This document shows positions 26,761-34,839 of a stretch of DNA of 64,000 nt, piece by piece. Position numbers and translations under genes: made by a program. This DNA comes from SYIM01 sp039800325. GTDB taxonomy: Bacteria; Pseudomonadota; Gammaproteobacteria; Burkholderiales; Burkholderiaceae_E. The notes beneath the pieces were generated by a model. The model saw nothing but the letters and a program-made list of their open reading frames with translations, searched no databases and was not told where the DNA came from. Location: contig JBDLQY010000124.1 of assembly GCA_039800325.1 (NCBI GenBank), positions 62,001 through 126,000 on the forward strand, written 5' to 3'. Within the stretch, counting starts at the first letter, position 1. Each line of letters begins with the position of its first letter.

Positions 26761-27497
26761 TGAGCGAGGGCAACACGCACTTCGGATTTCAGACGGTTTC
26801 GGAGTCTGACAAGGCAGCGCGAGTCGCTGAAGTCTTTCATTCAGTGGCCGCTCGTTATGACCTGATGAACGACCTGATGTCGGGCGGTCTGCACAGAGCC
26901 TGGAAGGCGTTCACGGTCGGACAGGCAGCCATCCGTCCTGGCATGAAGGTTCTCGATGTGGCGGGTGGTACCGCTGATCTGGCGCGAGCCTTCGCGCGTC
27001 GGGCGGGCCCTAAGGGCGAGGTCTGGCTGACGGACATCAACGCGTCCATGCTCAGCGTAGGGCGTGATCGCCTGCTTGATGAAGGGCTGCTGCAGGCCGT
27101 GGCGCAATGTGACGCCGAGCGACTACCCTTTCCTGATCGTTACTTTGATCGGGTCTGCGTGGCCTTTGGTCTGCGCAACATGACCCATAAAGAGCAGGCG
27201 CTCGCTGAAATGCATCGGGTGCTCAAACCTGGCGGCATGCTTCTGGTACTTGAGTTTTCGCGCGTCTGGAAGCCTCTGCAGCGCGCCTACGATGCTTATT
27301 CGTTTTCAATTTTGCCGTGGCTTGGACGAAAAATAGCCGACGATGAGCAAAGTTACCGCTATTTGGCCGAATCTATCCGTATGCATCCCGATCAGGAGAC
27401 GCTGCGAGGCATGATGCGTTCGGCAGGTCTGATCCGGCCGCAGTTTTTTAATCTTGCTGCTGGCGTGGTGGCCTTGCACCAGGGCTGGCGGGCCTGA
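26760..27497 (+). CDS. ubiE: Ubiquinone/menaquinone biosynthesis C-methyltransferase UbiE
   Basis: UbiE performs the SAM-dependent C-methylation of the quinone ring. The 245-residue protein starts MSEGNTHFGFQTV at the base shared with the DUF971 stop. It shows VAARYDLMNDLMSGGLHRAWK, the SAM motif VLDVAGGTADLA, DAERLPFPDRYFDRVCVAFGLRNMTHK and VLEFSRVWKPLQRAYDAYSF, all diagnostic. A second quinone gene, ubiJ, follows after the Tim44-like gene. Confidence 0.96.
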   Translation: MSEGNTHFGFQTVSESDKAARVAEVFHSVAARYDLMNDLMSGGLHRAWKAFTVGQAAIRPGMKVLDVAGGTADLARAFARRAGPKGEVWLTDINASMLSVGRDRLLDEGLLQAVAQCDAERLPFPDRYFDRVCVAFGLRNMTHKEQALAEMHRVLKPGGMLLVLEFSRVWKPLQRAYDAYSFSILPWLGRKIADDEQSYRYLAESIRMHPDQETLRGMMRSAGLIRPQFFNLAAGVVALHQGWRA

Positions 27498-27511
27498 TGA
27501 CGGGGGTGCGG

Positions 27512-27540
27512 CCGTGCTGGATCGTCTGACGCCGGCACGG
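27512..27540 (+). terminator. Hairpin downstream of ubiE
   Basis: CCGTGCTGG at 27512-27520 pairs with CCGGCACGG at 27532-27540 (nine pairs with one G-U) over an 11-base loop. No T-run follows, so it is a weak terminator candidate. It separates ubiE from the separate promoter of the Tim44-like gene. Confidence 0.4.
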
Positions 27541-27591
27541 TTCCGCTTGGCGGGCAGAGGCGAATAAAACCGTTTGCAAAATAGTTTTTTC

Positions 27592-27621
27592 TTGCATTTA
27601 TGGCGCGTAGGCCTCTATATA
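27592..27621 (+). promoter_or_regulatory. Sigma70-type promoter before the Tim44-like gene
   Basis: TTGCAT at 27592-27597 and TATATA at 27616-27621 are separated by 18 bases. They lie in an unusually AT-rich stretch (27565-27625) for this window, about 50 bases before the start codon. This suggests that the Tim44-like gene and ubiJ have their own transcript start. Confidence 0.55.
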
Positions 27622-27671
27622 GGGGTCTCGCACGAGCTGTCGTGTGTTTTTCTTCTTCAATGAGGTCAGCA

Positions 27672-28592
27672 ATGAAAAGTGGTTGGGTTCGTATCATGTC
27701 CTTCGCGATGGCGCTGGTGGCTGCCATGGCGTTTTCCATGGCCGATGCCCAGGCTCAGAAGCGCATGGGTGGCGGCAATTCTGTGGGCAAGCAGCAGTCG
27801 GGCGTTTCGCAGTCCACGCCGGCCGGGCGGCAGGCGGCCCAGCGTCAGTCCACGCCGCCTTCGGCCGCGCCTCAGGCGCAGCCGCAGCGCAACAAGTGGC
27901 TTGCGCCTCTGGCGGGTCTGGCAGCCGGTATCGGTTTGGCCGCGCTGGCCAGCCACCTCGGCTTCGGTGAAGAGCTGGCTTCGTTCATGCTCATCGCGTT
28001 GCTGGCGGTGGTCGCCCTGGTGGTTGTGCGCATGATCATGGCGCGCCGCGCGGGTGCTCAGGCCGGTCCCCAGCCAGCCATGGCCGGCGCAGGTGCGTCG
28101 GGTCTGCCCAGCGGATCAAGCAACAACAGCTACTACGCTCCGCATGATGCTGCCTCGTCGGGCACAGGCGCGGCGCAGGGCTTTGGGGCAGCCTCCGCGA
28201 TGGGTACGGGTCTCAGCATTCCGGCTGGGTTTGATGTTGCTGGTTTTGAGCGCAATGCCAAGGTTCAGTTTGTTCGCCTGCAGGCTTCTTTTGATGCCGC
28301 TAACCTCAACGACCTGCGCGAGTTCACCTCGCCTGAGATGTTTGCCGAGCTCAAAATGCAGATCGACGAGCGCAATGGCGCTACCAACCGTACCGAGGTG
28401 GTCACGCTTGAGGCGCAGTTGCTGGGCATCGAGAGCAACTCTGTTGAGCATGTGGCCAGCGTGATGTTCCGCGGATCCCTGCGTGAGGGCGATGTGGTCA
28501 TGGCCAAGGCATTCGAAGAGGTCTGGAACCTTACCAAACCGGTTCATGGCGACAGCGGCTGGGTGTTGGCGGGTATCCAGCAGACGCAGTAA
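27672..28592 (+). CDS. Tim44-like domain membrane protein
   Basis: This 306-residue protein has a signal peptide (FAMALVAAMAFSMADAQAQ), a Gln/Pro/Ala-rich spacer, two adjacent hydrophobic segments (about residues 80-120) and a C-terminal Tim44-like domain from about residue 190 (FERNAKVQFVRLQASFDAANLNDLREFTSPEMFAEL). Bacterial Tim44-like proteins resemble the C-terminal domain of the mitochondrial import motor subunit, but their bacterial role is unclear. It sits between ubiE and ubiJ, as in many Burkholderiales. GAGGTC precedes ATG 27672. Confidence 0.88.
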   Translation: MKSGWVRIMSFAMALVAAMAFSMADAQAQKRMGGGNSVGKQQSGVSQSTPAGRQAAQRQSTPPSAAPQAQPQRNKWLAPLAGLAAGIGLAALASHLGFGEELASFMLIALLAVVALVVVRMIMARRAGAQAGPQPAMAGAGASGLPSGSSNNSYYAPHDAASSGTGAAQGFGAASAMGTGLSIPAGFDVAGFERNAKVQFVRLQASFDAANLNDLREFTSPEMFAELKMQIDERNGATNRTEVVTLEAQLLGIESNSVEHVASVMFRGSLREGDVVMAKAFEEVWNLTKPVHGDSGWVLAGIQQTQ

Positions 28593-28595
28593 TCC

Positions 28596-29327
28596 ATGCA
28601 TCAAGCTGACACCCCGGGCGCAGCTGAACGTCTCGCCCGGCCCGGGGCGTCCTTACTGGCTGATGCGCAATACAGGGGGCTGCAAGCTTTGCTTGCGGCC
28701 CTCGACCATTTAATCGACCAGCATGAGTGGGCGCGCTCGCGTCTCAGGCTGCATGCTGGCCGCGAGTTAGAGCTGGCCTGCGAGCCCCCCGCGCCAGGCG
28801 TCTGGGTTCCACAGCCCCTGCGTCTGCGAGTCAACGATGAAGGCCGTCTAGAGCCAGCATCGCGACCGGCTGACGATGTATCCTCCCAAAATGCAAATGC
28901 GTCCGCTGTCGCGCCTGGCCCTTCGCAGGTGCCGGTGGCTGTACGCATGACGCTCAGGCCCTCGGTGGATGCCTTATTCGCAGTTCTGAACGGTGGTCCT
29001 GCTGGCCTTCAGCGGTATCTTCGTATTGAAGGCGATGTGCTGTTCGCGGCCGCCCTGGGTGAGCTTGCGCAGGGCTTGCGCTGGGATGCTGAGGAAGATC
29101 TCAGCCGCTGGGTGGGCGACGTGGCAGCTCGCCGCATGGTGGCCAGCGGGAGCTTGGTCGCTGATTCGCTGAGGCAATCGCTTGAACGCGCCATGCGCTC
29201 GGCCGCGCGCTTTGCTGCCACCGAATCGCAGGCTCTGGTCAGTCGCCCAGAGCTCGATCTGCATCGCGATGAACTGCAGGCCCTCGACCAGCGGGTGACG
29301 GCGCTGGAGCGTCAGCGCGGACGGTGA
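28596..29327 (+). CDS. ubiJ: Ubiquinone biosynthesis accessory factor UbiJ (SCP2 domain)
   Basis: UbiJ is a lipid-binding accessory factor of aerobic ubiquinone synthesis that works with UbiK in a soluble Ubi complex. The 243-residue protein carries an SCP2-like sterol-carrier domain (VRMTLRPSVDALFAVLNGGPAGLQRYLRIEGDVLFAAALGEL) and ends in a coiled-coil-like helix ELDLHRDELQALDQRVTALERQ, as UbiJ proteins do. It begins four bases after the Tim44-like stop. The ubiB gene that usually follows is not here. Confidence 0.88.
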   Translation: MHQADTPGAAERLARPGASLLADAQYRGLQALLAALDHLIDQHEWARSRLRLHAGRELELACEPPAPGVWVPQPLRLRVNDEGRLEPASRPADDVSSQNANASAVAPGPSQVPVAVRMTLRPSVDALFAVLNGGPAGLQRYLRIEGDVLFAAALGELAQGLRWDAEEDLSRWVGDVAARRMVASGSLVADSLRQSLERAMRSAARFAATESQALVSRPELDLHRDELQALDQRVTALERQRGR

Positions 29328-29433
29328 TCCGCTTGCCGGTATCATCCTGAGCGTACCGATTCTGACCGCAGGTCCCGCGTGTAACGGCAGTGCTACGCTG
29401 CTCGCACGAGTTGGCATCTAAACGAATGGAGGC

Positions 29434-30216
29434 ATGATGGATCTTGGCATCGCAGGTAAATGGGCAATAGTTTGCGCTTCAAGCAAGGGCCTGGGCTACG
29501 GCTGCGCTATTTCGCTGGCACGCGAGGGCGTTAATCTGGTCATGAATGCCCGTACGGCCGATACGCTCGAACAGGCAGCAGCACGTGTACGCGCCGAAAC
29601 CAGCGTGCAGGTGCGTACGGTTGCCTGCGATATCACCACGGCTGCAGGTCGCGCCGAGGTTCTGGCAGCCTGCCCCCAGGTGGATATTCTGGTTAACAAC
29701 GCGGGCGGACCGCCCCCCGGCGATTTCCGTGACTGGGGCCGAGACGACTGGATTAAAGCCCTGGACGGGAATATGTTGACGCCGATTGAGCTGATCAAGG
29801 CGGTCGTTGACGGCATGATCGCGCGAGGCTTCGGGCGAATCGTTAACATCACTTCAAGTTCTGTTAAGGCGCCCATTGATGTACTGGGGCTTTCCAATGG
29901 TGCCCGCTCAGGACTGACGGGTTTCGTTGCAGGCGTGGCGCGTACCACCGTCAAACACAATGTCACTATCAATAATTTGCTACCCGGCGTGTTCGATACC
30001 GATCGCATTCAAGCTACCCTGGACAGCATGGCCAAGAAGATGAATGTGTCCAAGGAAGAGGCCATGAAACGCCGTGTGGCGGCCATTCCGGCTGGGCGCA
30101 TGGGTACGCCCATGGAATTCGGTCAGGCATGCGCCTATCTGTGCAGCATGCAGGCCGCGTACGTCACCGGGCAGAATTTTCTGATTGATGGCGGTGCTTA
30201 CCCCGGCACCTATTAA
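29434..30216 (+). CDS. Atypical short-chain dehydrogenase/reductase-fold protein
   Basis: This 260-residue protein has the SDR fold: a nucleotide-binding start ending SSKGLGYG, the NNAG motif (DILVNNAGGP), GRIVNITSSSVKAP with the Ser, and the C-terminal YVTGQNFLIDGG. The usual Tyr-x3-Lys catalytic pair is absent: the aligned stretch reads SNGAR instead of YxxxK, so Tyr is Ser and Lys is Arg. The first Gly of the cofactor loop is also changed (CASSKGLG). Similar divergent SDRs are known, but their reactions are poorly defined. GGAGG lies before the double ATG at 29434/29437. Its end overlaps the next gene. Confidence 0.87.
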   Translation: MMDLGIAGKWAIVCASSKGLGYGCAISLAREGVNLVMNARTADTLEQAAARVRAETSVQVRTVACDITTAAGRAEVLAACPQVDILVNNAGGPPPGDFRDWGRDDWIKALDGNMLTPIELIKAVVDGMIARGFGRIVNITSSSVKAPIDVLGLSNGARSGLTGFVAGVARTTVKHNVTINNLLPGVFDTDRIQATLDSMAKKMNVSKEEAMKRRVAAIPAGRMGTPMEFGQACAYLCSMQAAYVTGQNFLIDGGAYPGTY

Positions 30217-31513
30217 GCGGTCGGTGGCTCTTGCGTCAGTGCTTGCCCGCGCACTTGCGGCAGTACTGATCGGACTGCTTTCGCCTCAGGCCCTGAGCCA
30301 GGAACGCCGAGCGCCCCTGATTGTCCTGAGTTCATTGCCTGAGGTGCTGGCACGCCAGCAGATCACGGCTTTTGAGCGGTCGCAGCCCGGGGTGCGTGTC
30401 GATCTGCTAACCGTGCCGGCTGCACAGTTTGCTCAGCGTATTCGCGACCGACAGGCGGGCGGCGAGCGTGTTGATGTCGTCATCAGCGCAACGCCCCAGG
30501 CGCTGGATGGACTGGTGCGCGAGGGTCTTCTGCAGGTACTTGATGTCTCTGCATCGCAGTCGGGCGAGCGCACTGCGGCCCGAGCGGCTTCGGGGGCTGT
30601 TGAGGGCTTGTCCGATGCTGGACCCGCCTTGGTCACGCGGGTTCAACTCCCCTTGAGATTCGTACTGCAGTTCGACTCTCGTCCCGAGAGTGGGGTCGCA
30701 ACCAGTGCAGCCTGGAGCTGGTGGGCTTTGGCCGAAGCGTCAATGCGCGGCAAGCTTGCCGTGGGCGCAGTGCAGCCGCCTGAAGCATTCGCGCTGCTGG
30801 CTGGCGTGGCGCTTCAGGCCCAGGCCTGGCAGCCGGGCTGGCGCTGGCTGGCGCAGTTTGCCGGTAATGCTCAGCCGGCAGGTGAGGCGAATCGCGCGGG
30901 ATCGGGTACAGGCTTAAGCCTGGTGCTGCTGCCGCTGGGTTCCAGCATGAGTGAAACCGCGCTGCCCGTGTTGACGGTCACCGTCCCGGCAAGGCTGGGT
31001 GTAGTGGCGGGATCGCGTGACATGCGTATGGCGCAGCGCTTCACGCGCTTTCTCACCGCCCAGATGCTGCTGGAGCGACAAGAAGGCTTGGCGCGCGCAG
31101 GGGGTGCCGGCTCTCTTGCGCACCGCCATGATTACCTCAATATCGACGGTGGGCAGCTCGAGGGTCGGCATTCAGTGATCGCTTCGCTGGTTGAGCAAAC
31201 TCTTCTTACACCGCAGTTGCAGCTGCGGCGGGTTCTTGAGCGTCTGGACGAGGCGGCCGCGCGCGCCCAGAGCCGCGGTGATCGCGAGCTCGTTCGCTCT
31301 GTCGATGCCGTACGTGAGCGCGTGCTGCGGCCCTTATTGGCTGAGTCTGACTTAAAGCTTGCGCCGGTCCTCGAGGCGTTTGGCGAGGGTCTGACAGATA
31401 CGGTACGGCGAGCCCGAATTGAGGCGCTTGAAGCGCAGTGGCGAGAAAGCGCCCGAAGTCGTATCGCCGAGGCCGAGCGTGAAACTGCCGAGCTGATCGC
31501 ACGCGCGCGCTAA
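30188..31513 (+). CDS. Stand-alone periplasmic solute-binding protein with helical C-terminal extension
   Basis: This 441-residue protein has a signal peptide (about residues 12-36, ending near ALSQE) and a type II periplasmic binding fold of the Fe3+/spermidine-like class (APLIVLSSLPEVLARQQITAFERSQPGVRVDLLT). The last 120 residues or so are mainly helical and charged (RRARIEALEAQWRESARSRI). The overall plan matches the binding protein at 45469-46836, which has a similar tail, so the two look paralogous. No permease or ATPase is adjacent. The start overlaps the SDR gene by 29 bases; GTG 30224 is an alternative start just before the signal peptide. Confidence 0.8.
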   Translation: MAVLTPAPIKRSVALASVLARALAAVLIGLLSPQALSQERRAPLIVLSSLPEVLARQQITAFERSQPGVRVDLLTVPAAQFAQRIRDRQAGGERVDVVISATPQALDGLVREGLLQVLDVSASQSGERTAARAASGAVEGLSDAGPALVTRVQLPLRFVLQFDSRPESGVATSAAWSWWALAEASMRGKLAVGAVQPPEAFALLAGVALQAQAWQPGWRWLAQFAGNAQPAGEANRAGSGTGLSLVLLPLGSSMSETALPVLTVTVPARLGVVAGSRDMRMAQRFTRFLTAQMLLERQEGLARAGGAGSLAHRHDYLNIDGGQLEGRHSVIASLVEQTLLTPQLQLRRVLERLDEAAARAQSRGDRELVRSVDAVRERVLRPLLAESDLKLAPVLEAFGEGLTDTVRRARIEALEAQWRESARSRIAEAERETAELIARAR

Positions 31514-31779
31514 TCGGGCATCAATCCCACTGACGACCGCTTCGGCACGCCTCGAAACCCGGCTGGCGATGGCCCGCCCAGAAACGCGGGCCGACGGTGC
31601 ATTACAGAACCGTAGCCGCGATGACCGGTCTCAGAACGCCGAAAGAGCATGTGCGTTACACCGCCGTACGCTTTACACCGTTGTGCCTTATGCCAAGACC
31701 GGTCGCCGCGCCTGGCTCACGCCATGAGCCTCGAGCTGTGCACACTGAGTGCCTCGCGTCATAACCCGAGAGGCACATC
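31514..31779. other. Intergenic region with hairpin and short repeats
   Basis: This 266-base gap holds a hairpin at 31571-31592 (GGCCCGC and GCGGGCC, eight-base loop) that may end the upstream transcript. It also holds two copies of the palindrome GACCGGTC (31623-31630, 31697-31704) and two copies of TTACACCG (31656-31663, 31673-31680). I see no tRNA. The repeats lie upstream of the small gene at 31780 and could be regulatory. Confidence 0.5.
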
Positions 31780-31902
31780 ATGCTCAAGACATTCACCCCA
31801 CAACCCCGCCCCGTCAGCCTGCTTCACCGGCTGTTAGCGTCTGACGGCATCGTCCTCATCGCCTGCATCGTGGCCATTCCGACAGCTTTGTGGTTTGCCT
31901 AG
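31780..31902 (+). CDS. Small single-span membrane protein, 40 residues
   Basis: This short frame encodes 40 residues beginning MLKTFTPQPRPVSLLHRLL and ending with a hydrophobic stretch (IVLIACIVAIPTALWF) long enough for one membrane helix. GAGAGG lies five bases before the ATG, and third codon positions are GC-rich, as in the surrounding genes. I do not recognise it. It has no clear operon partner and converges on the aminotransferase gene 11 bases away. It could be a chance frame. Confidence 0.45.
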   Translation: MLKTFTPQPRPVSLLHRLLASDGIVLIACIVAIPTALWFA

Positions 31903-31912
31903 CGCCGGGCAA

Positions 31913-33064
31913 TTACGAGCGCAGCTCGATCAGCGCGTCTGCCAGGGTCATCAAGTCTTCGACGTTGTTGTAAACATGCGGCGATACCCGCAGGCTTGAT
32001 CCGCGCACCGACACCTGAATATTCCGGGCGGCCAGTGCCGCGCGTACGGTTTCGGGCGAGCCCACGCCGTTCAGGCCAACGCCAAACAGATTGGCTGCCC
32101 GAGCATGCTCGTCGGCAATATCAAAGCCCGCCTCGCGCAGACGCTGCACAAAAGGGCGCTCAATCGTCAGCAGATAGTCTCTAATGCGCTGGGGCTGCCA
32201 GTCGGTCAGAAGCTGGCAGGAGGCCTCCAGCATCGCAATCAACACAGGATTAGCGCGAAGGCTGCTGTCATAACGGCGCGCTCCGTCCGCATAGTCGTCG
32301 GCGTAATCGGTAAGGGTGGCAAAGTTGCGGCTGCCCGCGCGCATCAGCCAACCGTCTTCAAGCGGCGAACCGTCCAGCAATCGCTCACCCAGCACCATAA
32401 AACCTAGACCATAGTTGCACAGCATGGCCTTGTAGCTGTGAACAATCAGCGCGTCGGGTTTTACCTGCTGCACGTCAAGCGGCATGGCACCCACGGTCTG
32501 CGTTGCGTCAATCACGAATATGGCGCCAACCGCCCGTGCGGCAACACCCAGGCGAACCAGATCAATCAGCCTTCCGTTGGTCCAGTGCGCCTGCTCAACC
32601 GCAACCAGCTGTGTACGGGCGTCGATGGCGTCAATCAGGGCGCCTGTCCAGTCGCTGTCATCAGGCGCGTCTACGGCACGCAGCTCAACGCCTTCGCGCC
32701 GCCATGCTCGCCAGGGGTGTACATTGCTTGGAAACTGCTCGGCCAGCAGCACGACGTTGCAGCCGGGTTGCGGCCGCAGGTTTTTGGCGATGATGGCGGT
32801 GCCATACGATGTGGTGGGAATCAGGGCCACCCGTTCCGGGTTGGCGTTGACAAGCCCTGCGCAAAGACGGCGTACCCGTTCGGCCGGTTCAAAAAAATCA
32901 TCGGGTGTCAGACTCGATGGAACGGCACGGCGCAGCAAAGCCTGGGTACCGGCCGCCTGCGTTGCCTTGGGCAAAGGACCCATGTAGGCGCTGTTGAGAT
33001 AGGTTAGCCCTGCCGGAAGGCTGAACTGATCGCGCTGACAGGTAAGCGGCTCGAACGAGATCAT
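31913..33064 (-). CDS. Class V aminotransferase-family PLP enzyme
   Basis: This 383-residue protein has the class V PLP fold used by cysteine desulfurases, isopenicillin N epimerase-like proteins and some aminotransferases. Visible marks are LTYLNSAYMGPLPKAT, the PLP-binding Asp in FVIDATQTVGAMPLDV and the PLP Lys in HSYKAMLCNYG. No catalytic Cys loop of a cysteine desulfurase is apparent, so an aminotransferase, lyase or epimerase role is likelier. I chose ATG 33064, which leaves 16 bases after the purU stop. It is the last gene of a leftward unit with purU, ICL/PEP-mutase, PhyH and TRAP genes. Confidence 0.85.
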   Translation of the reverse strand: MISFEPLTCQRDQFSLPAGLTYLNSAYMGPLPKATQAAGTQALLRRAVPSSLTPDDFFEPAERVRRLCAGLVNANPERVALIPTTSYGTAIIAKNLRPQPGCNVVLLAEQFPSNVHPWRAWRREGVELRAVDAPDDSDWTGALIDAIDARTQLVAVEQAHWTNGRLIDLVRLGVAARAVGAIFVIDATQTVGAMPLDVQQVKPDALIVHSYKAMLCNYGLGFMVLGERLLDGSPLEDGWLMRAGSRNFATLTDYADDYADGARRYDSSLRANPVLIAMLEASCQLLTDWQPQRIRDYLLTIERPFVQRLREAGFDIADEHARAANLFGVGLNGVGSPETVRAALAARNIQVSVRGSSLRVSPHVYNNVEDLMTLADALIELRS

Positions 33065-33080
33065 GATCAAGCGGGCGAGG

Positions 33081-33935
33081 TCATCGAAAGACGACGGTCT
33101 TTCCGCCATTGAGCAGCACGCGCTGGTCTGCATGCCAACCCACCGCGCGTGCCAGCACTACGCTTTCAACGTCGCGACCCATGGCGGTCAGTTGGTCGAC
33201 GCTACGGGTATGGTCAACGCGTACCGCATCCTGCTCGATGATAGGACCCTCATCCAAGTCAGTGGTGACGTAATGTGCTGTCGCGCCAATCAGTTTTACA
33301 CCGCGGTCGTGGGCCTGCTGATAGGGGCGCGCACCCTTGAAGCTGGGCAGAAATGAATGATGAATATTGATGGCGCGCCCCTCAAGCTTGGCGCACAGAT
33401 CTTCTGACAGTACCTGCATGTAGCGCGCCAGCACAACCAGTTCAACGTTTTCGTTTTTTACAATCTCCATCAGTCGCGCCTCTGCCTGAGGCTTGGTATC
33501 GGCGCTGACCGGGATGTGATGAAACGGGATGTCGTAGCTTGCGGCCATCTGATAAAAGTCGCGGTGATTGGACACGATGGCGCAGATATCGACGGGTAAC
33601 AGCCCACTGCGCCAGCGAAACAGCAGATCGTTCAGACAATGCCCCAGCTTGGACACCATGATCAGCGTACGCATGCGTCGTGCCTTGCTGACAATGCGCC
33701 AGCGCATCTCAAAACGCCCGCCCACGCTGGCGAAGTCCTGCTGCAGTTGCTCGGCGCTGACATCGGTCGACTGCACGTCAAACTCAACCCGCATGAAAAA
33801 TAGGCCGGTGTGCACATCGCCATATTGGGCCGCTTCAACAATATTGCCGCCGCGCTCGAGCAAAAAACCAGACACCGAATGAACGATTCCGGCGCGATCG
33901 GGACAGGACAGCGTGAGAATGAAACTATTGCTCAT
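33081..33935 (-). CDS. purU: Formyltetrahydrofolate deformylase
   Basis: PurU hydrolyses 10-formyltetrahydrofolate to formate and tetrahydrofolate. The 284-residue protein has an N-terminal ACT domain (FILTLSCPDRAGIVHSVSGFLLERGGNIVEAAQYGD) and a formyltransferase-like domain with INIHHSFLPSFKGA, PYQQAHDRGVKLIGATAHYVT and LDEGPIIEQD, including the catalytic Asn-His-Asp set. ATG 33935 is the family-like start; the frame continues upstream only as shadow over the next gene, whose last 11 bases it overlaps. Its placement in a transport and catabolic unit suggests that one-carbon units are released by the pathway. Confidence 0.93.
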   Translation of the reverse strand: MSNSFILTLSCPDRAGIVHSVSGFLLERGGNIVEAAQYGDVHTGLFFMRVEFDVQSTDVSAEQLQQDFASVGGRFEMRWRIVSKARRMRTLIMVSKLGHCLNDLLFRWRSGLLPVDICAIVSNHRDFYQMAASYDIPFHHIPVSADTKPQAEARLMEIVKNENVELVVLARYMQVLSEDLCAKLEGRAINIHHSFLPSFKGARPYQQAHDRGVKLIGATAHYVTTDLDEGPIIEQDAVRVDHTRSVDQLTAMGRDVESVVLARAVGWHADQRVLLNGGKTVVFR

Positions 33936-34839
33936 GGATGAGACCTGATGAAGAACCCGCAGTGAACACACGGTTGGCCTGAGCGTAGGGCATGCTGTTG
34001 GTCTGGTACTGCTGATAGCTGCCTGTCTGTTGCAGTTCGTCTGCGATTCGACGCGTGAGTGCAAGCGCTGCGCGCACGGGGCCAGAGCCCTGCGAGACCC
34101 GACGCACGCCAAGGGCTGCAAGCTCAGGGATCGTTGGGCAGCCCGGCATGGCCAAAATATTAAGAGGAGCGGCGATACCTGCTGCCAGAGTGCCGATAAG
34201 CTGCCCGGCGATTGCTCCTGGCACAAAGATGCCGTCTGCACCGGCTGTCAGATAGGCACGCGCGCGTTTGAGCGTCTCGTGCAACCGCTCGGCTTCATCC
34301 CAAAGACCCAGCCAATAACCGTCGGTGCGGGCATTGATAAACAGATCGATACCTGCCCGTTGAGATGCCGATCGCATGGCACGAATCTTTTCGACCTGCA
34401 GGTCGAGATCGAGCAGCGTGTCTGCGCCCAGAATGCCGCCCGGTGCGTCTTCGATGTTGATGCCAATCGCCCCGGTTTCGAGCAATGCCGATACCGTTTC
34501 GGCGACCGTATCGGGGGTGTGACCAAAACCCGATTCCATATCGGCACTGACGGGGATGCCGACGCGGTCGACGATGCATTTGACCGCAGCCAGCATGCGC
34601 TCGCGGCCGATCTGTTCGCCGTCGGGTAAGCCCTCGCTATAAGCGATGCCAGCGCTTGAGGTGCCCAACGCAGAAAAGCCGGCCTGCTCAAAGATCACGG
34701 CACTGGGAACATCCCAGACGCTGCCGATGACAAAAATACCGGGTCCCTGATGCAGCGCCCGAAATCGGGCGGCATGCTCGCGCTGCCGCTCAATTTGCCG
34801 CGGGTGTGCCTGCGCCGAGGCGGGTGGTGGGTGCGGCAA
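33925..34839 (-). CDS. Isocitrate lyase/phosphoenolpyruvate mutase family protein
   Basis: This 304-residue (beta/alpha)8-barrel protein belongs to the ICL/PEP-mutase superfamily. Visible are FVIGSVWDVPSAVIFEQAGFSALGTSSAG, VSADMESGFG with the metal-ligand acids, GAIGINIEDAPGG and DLFINARTDGYW. It lacks the KKCGH motif of (methyl)isocitrate lyases, so it is nearer the carboxy-PEP mutase or oxaloacetate-decarboxylase-like members that act on 2-oxo acids or C-P/C-C bonds. The TTG start comes straight after the PhyH stop, and its end overlaps purU. The precise reaction is unknown. Confidence 0.85.
   Translation of the reverse strand: MPHPPPASAQAHPRQIERQREHAARFRALHQGPGIFVIGSVWDVPSAVIFEQAGFSALGTSSAGIAYSEGLPDGEQIGRERMLAAVKCIVDRVGIPVSADMESGFGHTPDTVAETVSALLETGAIGINIEDAPGGILGADTLLDLDLQVEKIRAMRSASQRAGIDLFINARTDGYWLGLWDEAERLHETLKRARAYLTAGADGIFVPGAIAGQLIGTLAAGIAAPLNILAMPGCPTIPELAALGVRRVSQGSGPVRAALALTRRIADELQQTGSYQQYQTNSMPYAQANRVFTAGSSSGLIHEQ

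Noticed and set aside
31514..31779. Possible tRNA or small RNA gene in the gap
   Set aside because: Stems are present but no cloverleaf or anticodon arm could be formed by eye; I list only the hairpin and repeats.
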